From: Pseudomonadota bacterium
Lineage (GTDB): Bacteria > Pseudomonadota > Gammaproteobacteria > Burkholderiales > Burkholderiaceae_D
Direction: 5' to 3'
Length of the DNA stretch: 7,799 nt
Assembly (NCBI GenBank): GCA_023416415.1
Contig: JAEZHR010000029.1
Coordinates: 1-7,799 of the forward strand
Both the position numbers and the translations under genes were made by a program. Positions 1 through 4,265 of this stretch are shown here, piece after piece. Positions within the stretch are counted from its first letter, which is position 1, and every line of letters starts with the position of its first letter. The notes beneath the pieces were generated by a model, which searched no databases, was not told where the DNA came from, and worked only from the letters and a program-made list of their open reading frames with translations.

Positions 1-108
1 GCCCTGCCCGAACTGCTGGCGCGCGGAAAACGCGACCCCTGGGCAGCGTTTTTCGAGAGCCGGCAGACGATTACGGCAAGCATGAAGCGCCGGATCGGGA
101 TGACGTGA
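1..108 (+). CDS. C-terminal end of an unrecognised protein (partial, 5' end outside window)
   Basis: Frame 1 is open from the first base to a TGA at 106-108 and encodes a 35-residue tail containing the stretches LPELLARGKRDPW and FFESRQTITASMKRR. The tail is charged, with no membrane segment or recognisable motif, so I cannot assign a family. Its base composition and codon choice match the rest of the window, and open reading to the very edge fits a real gene end. The next recognisable object downstream is a decayed transposase on the opposite strand, so this gene's 3' neighbourhood has been disturbed by a mobile element. Whether the tail itself is native or altered cannot be told from 35 residues. 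Confidence 0.5.
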   Translation, partial: ALPELLARGKRDPWAAFFESRQTITASMKRRIGMT

Positions 109-221
109 GGCACGTCCCGCCAAGGATTTCAGGATGCGAACCCTCGGCGGTTCATGCGCAGAGATTCGGCCGACAGTTGCACAGTTCGGAGAAGGTCGCG
201 AACGCGTTCCTCGGCGCCCGG
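109..221. other. Short non-coding stretch between the partial gene and the transposase relic
   Basis: I see no gene here. It presumably includes the former 3' flank and terminal repeat of the transposase relic, but no terminal inverted repeat or target-site duplication can be paired up inside the window. A perfect 10-base palindrome, GAACGCGTTC, sits at 200-209. Confidence 0.3.
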
Positions 222-545
222 TCAGTGTCTCTCAATAACCGCGCAATAGTCACGCAACAACAGCGCGAAGAAGCCGAGCATGATGAACTGTTCGCTGATG
301 TGCAGTTTGCGTTCGCAGTCCTTCCAGAGACGCCTGCATTTTCCAGCCATGCGAAGGAACGCTCCACGGTCCGGCGCCTGGGGATGACGACGAACCTTTG
401 CAAGTTACTGCGTTTGGCTGCTTCCACCGTCGCGCCCAGTCTCTGCCTGCCATGCGTTCGAAGCGTTCCCCGGTATAGCCGCCATCGGCCTGCAGAGGGC
501 GCATCTTCGAAATCCTGCTACCTGGAAAGCTCTTTCTCCTTGCCC
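222..545 (-). pseudogene. Decayed IS5-family-type transposase, C-terminal relic with frameshifts
   Basis: Read on the minus strand, three frames together give a typical IS5-type transposase C-terminus. The first frame gives ISKMRPLQADGGYTGERFER (about 520-450), which holds the second catalytic Asp in DGGY. A second frame gives LGATVEAAKRSNLQRFVV and IPRRRTVERSFAWLE (about 440-341), carrying the R-x2-E catalytic Glu signature. A third frame gives KCRRLWKDCERKLHISEQF and then FFALLLRDYCAVIERH, ending at TGA 224-222. The switch after WLE is explained by loss of one A in the short run near 338-342, because restoring it gives the family's usual WLEKCRRL. The N-terminal half with the first catalytic Asp is absent, so the element cannot be active. 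It lies in the same orientation as the transporter gene that ends at 589. The exact IS subgroup cannot be named by eye, and no terminal inverted repeat pair was found. Confidence 0.8.
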
Positions 546-588
546 TTCCAGCAGCGGTCAAATTTTTCTACTGCAGCGTCTTTCGCGA

Positions 589-1545
589 CTATCCCACGAG
601 CAGCCTGACCGCCGCCGCAAAGCTCAGGAAGGACAGCACCGTCGACACCATGATGATGCGTGCCACGCGCTCTGTATTCGCGCCAAAGCGCTCCGCCAGC
701 AGCGCCACATTGCTCGCACTCGGCAAGGCGGCGGTGAGGATCAGCGTCGTATAGGCGACCGGATCGAGCGGCAGGCCCATCCACTTCATGCCCGCGGCCA
801 CGGCGAGAACCAGCAACGGATGCAGGATCAATTTCAGGAGCGCCACCGGCAGATAGTCGGCAACCGGCATCTGGCTGGCATTGCCGATCGGCGCGCGCGC
901 GAGCACCGCGCCGATGGCGAACAGGGCCACGGGCGAGGCGGCATTGCCGAGCAGTTCAACCGTGCGATCTATCGGCTGCGGCAGACCGAAACCGGTGGCC
1001 GACGCGATCACGCCGAGCACGATGGCCCACGGCATCGGGTTGGCGGCCATGCTCTTGAACACCGTCTTGAGCGCCTGGCGCGCGCCAGCGCCGCCTGTCC
1101 CATCCAGACGTGACAGCGCGATGCACAGTGAGCTTGTGATGACCATGTCGACCGCGATGGTGATGATCACCGGCCCTGCTGCAGCGGGGCCGAGAAAGGT
1201 CAGCAGCAGCGGCAGGCCCATGAAGCCGGTGTTCGGGAAAGCCGCGACCAGTGCGCCGAAGGCAGCGTCGTTCCAGTTGATACGCGGCCCGCGTGTCACC
1301 GCGACGGTGACACCGACCATCACCAGCGCGCACAGCAGCCACACTGAAAACACGCGCGCATCCAGCAACTGGGCAATCGGCGTGGTCGCGCCGAAGCGAT
1401 ACAGCATGCAAGGCAGCGCGAAATACAGCACGAAGCTGTTCAGCGCGGGCACGGCGGTGGCAGGCAGCAAACCGCGCCGCAAGGCGACGTAGCCAGCCAG
1501 GACCAGCGCGAAGAAGGGGAAGATGGTGTAGAGGATCGGGAGCAC
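589..1545 (-). CDS. AEC (auxin efflux carrier) family transporter
   Basis: This 318-residue, strongly hydrophobic protein has the layout of the AEC permease family: about ten membrane helices in two halves of five, joined by a polar loop at about residues 145-168. Family-like signatures are FPNTGFMGLPL (residues 103-113) in the N-terminal half, AANPMPWAIVLG just after the loop, and LPSASNVALLAERFGAN (274-290) near the C-terminus. Such proteins export or import small organic anions in bacteria. The substrate here cannot be read from sequence, and malonate-type transporters are one related group. I chose the GTG at 1545-1543 because the first helix begins at once and the length then fits the family. 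A TTG 18 codons further upstream would add only an arginine-rich tail. The ribosome binding site is weak. The gene stands alone, divergent from the secreted-protein gene, and its 3' end lies about 40 bases from the transposase relic. Confidence 0.88.
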   Translation of the reverse strand: MLPILYTIFPFFALVLAGYVALRRGLLPATAVPALNSFVLYFALPCMLYRFGATTPIAQLLDARVFSVWLLCALVMVGVTVAVTRGPRINWNDAAFGALVAAFPNTGFMGLPLLLTFLGPAAAGPVIITIAVDMVITSSLCIALSRLDGTGGAGARQALKTVFKSMAANPMPWAIVLGVIASATGFGLPQPIDRTVELLGNAASPVALFAIGAVLARAPIGNASQMPVADYLPVALLKLILHPLLVLAVAAGMKWMGLPLDPVAYTTLILTAALPSASNVALLAERFGANTERVARIIMVSTVLSFLSFAAAVRLLVG

Positions 1546-1765
1546 GTTGGACTCGCGCGGGCGCGGCCGTTTCTGGGTATTGTTCCGGCGCCGCAGCAAG
1601 CGGCAGCCGCCATGCGCGCACGAATATACCCGAATCGATTCCGTGCCGCCGATGCGGACTTCGCGGCCAGTGCGGCCTGACGCGTAACGAAAGGAAAGTC
1701 CGTGCCGGCGCTCGTGCTGCTCGCGTTATGCTTCCCGGCAGCCTCGCCTCATACCTGTTCCCGAC
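1546..1765. promoter_or_regulatory. Intergenic region between divergent transporter and secreted-protein genes
   Basis: These 220 bases must hold both promoters. A perfect 10-base palindrome, GAATCGATTC, lies at 1632-1641. Next to it is an AT-rich patch that reads TATATT on the minus strand (1628-1623) and could serve as a -10 for the transporter, leaving a leader of about 70 bases. No good -35 stands out on either strand. On the plus strand a purine-rich AAGGAAAG (1691-1698) precedes a GTG at 1702, but that frame is not the one of the secreted protein. I see no RNA gene. Confidence 0.35.
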
Positions 1766-2146
1766 ATGACAAGCTTCGTCCGGCGCTCCTTGCGCACCCT
1801 GCCCTTCCTGTTCATCCTGCTCGCCACTTCCTCCGCTCATGCCTCCGACGTCAGCGCGCGCGTAAGCATCGGCGGCGAAATTTCGCCTGGCGTCTATGGC
1901 AGCATCGACATCGGCAACCGCCCCCCGCCGCCCCTGGTCTATCCGCAACCGATGATCATCGTGCAGCAGCCGGCCATCGTGCATGCGGAGCCGCTGTATC
2001 TGCATGTCCCGCCGGGGCACGCGAAGAAGTGGAGCAAGCACTGCCACAAGTACAACGCCTGCGGCCGGCCGGTCTACTTCGTCCGTTCTTCCGAATACGA
2101 CGGTCATGGCCGCGGCAAGGATGGCCACCGCGGCCACCGGCACTGA
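1766..2146 (+). CDS. Small secreted (periplasmic) protein, uncharacterised Burkholderiales-type family
   Basis: This 126-residue protein has a clear signal peptide: Arg residues at 6, 7 and 10, a hydrophobic core LPFLFILLA, and a predicted signal peptidase I site after AHA at residue 26. The mature part has a proline-rich segment (RPPPPLVYPQP, 52-62) and then a conserved-looking core, YLHVPPGHAKKWSKHC (78-93), followed by YNACGRPVYFVRSSEY. I recognise this core from short uncharacterised exported proteins of Burkholderiales, but no function is known to me. Cys93 and Cys99 could form a disulphide. The tail HGRGKDGHRGHRH is rich in His and could bind metal, which is inference. ATG 1766 is the only usable start in frame, although no Shine-Dalgarno sequence precedes it. 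The gene is divergent from the transporter and convergent with the SDR gene. Confidence 0.8.
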   Translation: MTSFVRRSLRTLPFLFILLATSSAHASDVSARVSIGGEISPGVYGSIDIGNRPPPPLVYPQPMIIVQQPAIVHAEPLYLHVPPGHAKKWSKHCHKYNACGRPVYFVRSSEYDGHGRGKDGHRGHRH

Positions 2147-2229
2147 TCGCGGATTGAAGACCGGCGTTCGGGCCCGCATGCCAATCCCGGCGACAGCTTG
2201 GTCGCGCTGACTTCACGACGATTCGCGCA

Positions 2230-2257
2230 CCATGGACAAGGTCCGACCCTGTCCTGG
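2230..2257 (-). terminator. Stem-loop between convergent genes, possible terminator without a U-tract
   Basis: The arms CCA-T-GGACA-A-GG and CC-C-TGTCC-TGG pair around a five-base loop (2242-2246), giving ten base pairs with one bulged T (2233) and one A/C mismatch. The structure begins six bases beyond the SDR stop codon on the minus strand and also lies downstream of the secreted-protein gene on the plus strand, so it could act on either transcript. No run of T follows on either strand, so it is not a textbook intrinsic terminator. It may instead protect a 3' end. Confidence 0.35.
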
Positions 2258-2262
2258 CGCCG

Positions 2263-3252
2263 TCACTGCAAGACTGTGCCTTCCTCCGCTCGCTGGCTGC
2301 CCGCCGCAACGCCCGCGCCGGACAGATTTACCAAGACATCCCGCACCACCTCGTCGAGACCGGTTTCCGGTATCTTCCCCAGCAAGGCGTGCAGCCGTGA
2401 CTGTTCAAGGCGGTGCGGGCGCTCCCACAGGTAGCGCATTTCCAGCAGCGCGCGCATCATCGGCGAGAATGGCGCTGCCAGGCGCAACAGCCACCAGGGA
2501 AAGTGCGCGCTGCCCAAGGGCTTGCCGAGCACACGCTCGAATGCCTGATGAAACTCACGCGCGCTCAGGCTGAGCCCGCGATAGTGCAGCACTTCGAAGG
2601 GCGCCAGTTCGGCGCGCCGCTGTGCAACCGCCACGAACACGCGTGCGAGATCGGGAACGTAGGCCCAGCTGTGTTCGACATCGAGCGCGCCCGGCCAGGT
2701 CAGCCGTTCGCGCCGCAAGTGCTTTGCGATAACGAGATCGACCCACGTCCCCGGACCCGGTCCGCCCAGAAAATCTCCGGCGCGGATCACGACGCAGCGC
2801 GTGCCCGTTGCAGCGGCCGACTGCATGCGCCGTTCGATGTCGATACGAATCGCTGCCTTCGATGTGTCCGCACGCTGTGGCGTATCTTCGGTGAGCTGCC
2901 GTGGCAGTGCGCGTCCGAAGTTGTAGACGTTCCCGGGAAGCATCAGCAGCGCCCCGGCAGCACGTGCCACGGCAAGTGCGCTTTCAGCCAGCGGCAGCGC
3001 CGCCGTTTCCCATTCGGTATAGAGCGGGTTAAGCGCATTGATCACGATGTCCGGCCGCGCAGCGCAGGCATGCAACAGTGCATCCGGGTCGTCAATGCCG
3101 CATTGGACGACACGCACGCCGGCAGGCAGTTCGCCACGCGCTGCCGAACGCACCTGCGCAATGACTTGCCAGCCCGCAGCGGCAAATGCTTTCACGGCAC
3201 AGCGCCCGAAGCGTCCGTTGGCGCCAAGAATCAGTACGGTTCCGGTATTCAT
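2263..3252 (-). CDS. NAD(P)-dependent epimerase/dehydratase-like protein (atypical extended SDR)
   Basis: This 329-residue protein starts with a Rossmann nucleotide-binding fold. The motif GANGRFG (10-16) gives the GxxGxxG pattern of extended short-chain dehydrogenases, and D54 in GIDDPDALL fits an adenine-ring contact. Further family-like pieces are VINALNPLY (70-78), NVYNFG (108-113), VVIRAGDFLGG (154-164) and HSWAYVPDLARVF (194-206). The usual YxxxK catalytic pair is not intact: Tyr110 is followed by NFG-R rather than a Lys four residues on. This is therefore an atypical SDR whose reaction and substrate cannot be named. ATG 3252 is well supported, because AAGGAG lies seven bases upstream and the fold starts at residue 5. 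Reading further upstream would run into the divergent promoter. The gene is divergent from a LysR regulator, which probably controls it. Confidence 0.88.
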   Translation of the reverse strand: MNTGTVLILGANGRFGRCAVKAFAAAGWQVIAQVRSAARGELPAGVRVVQCGIDDPDALLHACAARPDIVINALNPLYTEWETAALPLAESALAVARAAGALLMLPGNVYNFGRALPRQLTEDTPQRADTSKAAIRIDIERRMQSAAATGTRCVVIRAGDFLGGPGPGTWVDLVIAKHLRRERLTWPGALDVEHSWAYVPDLARVFVAVAQRRAELAPFEVLHYRGLSLSAREFHQAFERVLGKPLGSAHFPWWLLRLAAPFSPMMRALLEMRYLWERPHRLEQSRLHALLGKIPETGLDEVVRDVLVNLSGAGVAAGSQRAEEGTVLQ

Positions 3253-3259
3253 CTGGGTT

Positions 3260-3265
3260 CTCCTT
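3260..3265 (-). promoter_or_regulatory. Ribosome binding site of the SDR gene
   Basis: The minus strand reads AAGGAG seven bases before ATG 3252. It is the strongest Shine-Dalgarno sequence in the window and fixes the start over the in-frame alternative further upstream at 3336. Confidence 0.75.
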
Positions 3266-3279
3266 GGTGGAATACCCGC

Positions 3280-3309
3280 ATTGTCGCCACGCTGCGCGTG
3301 GTGCACAAT
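3280..3309. promoter_or_regulatory. Overlapping divergent promoters and dyad (candidate LysR operator)
   Basis: The plus strand reads TTGTCG (3281-3286), 17 bases, then CACAAT (3304-3309), a plausible -35/-10 pair for the LysR gene. The minus strand reads TTGTGC (3308-3303), 17 bases, then GACAAT (3285-3280), a plausible pair for the SDR gene. Each promoter's -10 thus lies on the other's -35. Between them is a perfect inverted repeat, CCACGC-TGC-GCGTGG (3287-3301), flanked by ATTGT and ACAAT. A T-N11-A motif with TGC/GCA arms, the LysR-type box pattern, lies at 3293-3305. Predicted transcript leaders would be about 20 bases on each side. The match to consensus is three or four of six per hexamer, so the call rests on spacing and symmetry, not hexamer strength. 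Confidence 0.55.
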
Positions 3310-3338
3310 CCACATTCCCGCAAGCCAGCCATTCAATT

Positions 3339-4265
3339 ATGAATAGCTCAGATCGCACGACATCCCGCACGACATCCGGCTCCATGGACGTCCGTCAGCT
3401 CGACTGGAACCTGCTCAAGAGCTTCGCGCAAGTCGCGGAGTTCGGGTCCCTGTCGCGCGCGGCGGAAAGTCTTGGCCTGTCGCAGCCGACCGTCTCGCGC
3501 CAGATCGCCGAACTGGAGGCAGCTGTCGGCGCGGCCCTGTTCGAGCGCACGGCGCGCGGCGTGCTGCTGACCTCGGCCGGCACCGCCCTGCGCGAACCGG
3601 CACGGCGCATGCTGGAAGCGGCGCAGGCCGCGGGCATGGCCGCCAGCATGCAGGGCACGGCACTGGCCGGCACGGTACGCATCACAGCCAGCGAAGTGAT
3701 GGCCGGCTTTGTGCTGCCGCCCATACTTGCGCGTCTGCGCACCGCGCATCCACAGATCCAGATCGAATTGATCGCCTCGAACCGGATCGACAACCTGCTC
3801 GTGCGCGAAGCCGACATTGCGATTCGCATGACAAGGCCGCAGCAAGGCGCGCTGGTCGCACGCAAGCTGGGCGAGTACCCGCTGGCTGCCTACGCGCACA
3901 AGAGCTGGCTGAAAGCGCGCCGCCTGTCGCCGGAAAACCCCGACCCGCTTGCCTTCGACTGGGTGGGCATGGACAGATCGGAAGACATCATCGATGGCTT
4001 TCGCCGGGCCGGCTATCGGGTCGATCGCAGCTTCTTTGCATTCCGCTGCGACAACCAGATCGTCGGCTGGCATGCCGTGCTGGCCGGGTTGGGCGTGGGC
4101 GTGACCTTGCAACGCGTGGGCGACGGCTATCGCGATCTCGTGCGCGTGCTGCCGCGCTTGCCCCTGCCGCCGCTGGAAGTCTGGCTGACCGCGCACCGTG
4201 AGCTGCGCGACGTGCCGCGCATCCGGGCGGTGTTCGATTGGCTGGCGCAGGAGCTCGCGGCCTAG
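3339..4265 (+). CDS. LysR family transcriptional regulator
   Basis: This 308-residue protein has the LysR architecture. A winged helix-turn-helix occupies about residues 20-80, with FGSLSRAAESLGLSQPTVSR (35-54) as the recognition region and ALFERTARGVLLTSAG as the wing. An effector-binding domain follows from about 110, starting at GTVRITASEVMAGFVLPP. Length and order are normal for the family. The effector is unknown. The start is uncertain: ATG 3339 gives a 15-residue Ser/Thr-rich tail before the domain, while ATG 3384 (MDVRQLDWNLL) looks more like a usual LysR beginning. Neither has a good ribosome binding site. The extra segment contains an exact 12-base tandem repeat. The gene is divergent from the SDR gene, its likely target, and a dyad lies between them. 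Its TAG overlaps the stop of the convergent GGDEF-EAL gene. Confidence 0.92.
   Translation: MNSSDRTTSRTTSGSMDVRQLDWNLLKSFAQVAEFGSLSRAAESLGLSQPTVSRQIAELEAAVGAALFERTARGVLLTSAGTALREPARRMLEAAQAAGMAASMQGTALAGTVRITASEVMAGFVLPPILARLRTAHPQIQIELIASNRIDNLLVREADIAIRMTRPQQGALVARKLGEYPLAAYAHKSWLKARRLSPENPDPLAFDWVGMDRSEDIIDGFRRAGYRVDRSFFAFRCDNQIVGWHAVLAGLGVGVTLQRVGDGYRDLVRVLPRLPLPPLEVWLTAHRELRDVPRIRAVFDWLAQELAA
3354..3377 (+). repeat. Perfect 12-bp tandem duplication at the start of the LysR gene
   Basis: CGCACGACATCC occurs twice without a gap (3354-3365 and 3366-3377). If translation starts at 3339 it encodes RTTS-RTTS. If it starts at 3384 the repeat lies in the 5' leader. Being a multiple of three, gain or loss of a unit would keep the frame. 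Confidence 0.9.
4262..4265. other. Shared stop codons of two convergent genes (CTAG overlap)
   Basis: The TAG of the LysR gene is 4263-4265 and the TAG of the GGDEF-EAL gene is 4264-4262 on the other strand. Both are cut from the palindrome CCTAGG (4261-4266). There is no room for a terminator between the two coding regions, so transcripts from each side must run into the opposite gene or stop inside it. Confidence 0.9.

Noticed and set aside
120..155. Minus-strand GGTTCGCATCC resembling a tRNA T-arm
   Set aside because: The five-base stem does not pair properly and there is no acceptor stem, D-arm or anticodon arm in the flanks.
1613..1681. 22-codon open frame on the plus strand in the transporter/secreted-protein intergenic region
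   Set aside because: There is no ribosome binding site, no membrane or toxin-like character, and it overlaps the likely promoter region of the transporter.
1702..2157. GTG start at 1702 with a good AAGGA upstream and a signal-like first 15 residues
   Set aside because: The frame loses protein character after about 20 codons and overlaps the secreted-protein gene in another frame. The purine-rich site is probably coincidental or belongs to the leader.
956..2179. Minus-strand open frame running across the transporter and intergenic region
   Set aside because: It is Arg/Ala-rich in an alternative frame of the transporter and antisense to the secreted protein, with no protein-like features.
2413..3342. 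Plus-strand open frame opposite the SDR gene
   Set aside because: It mirrors a well-supported SDR coding region, has no recognisable domain and no ribosome binding site.
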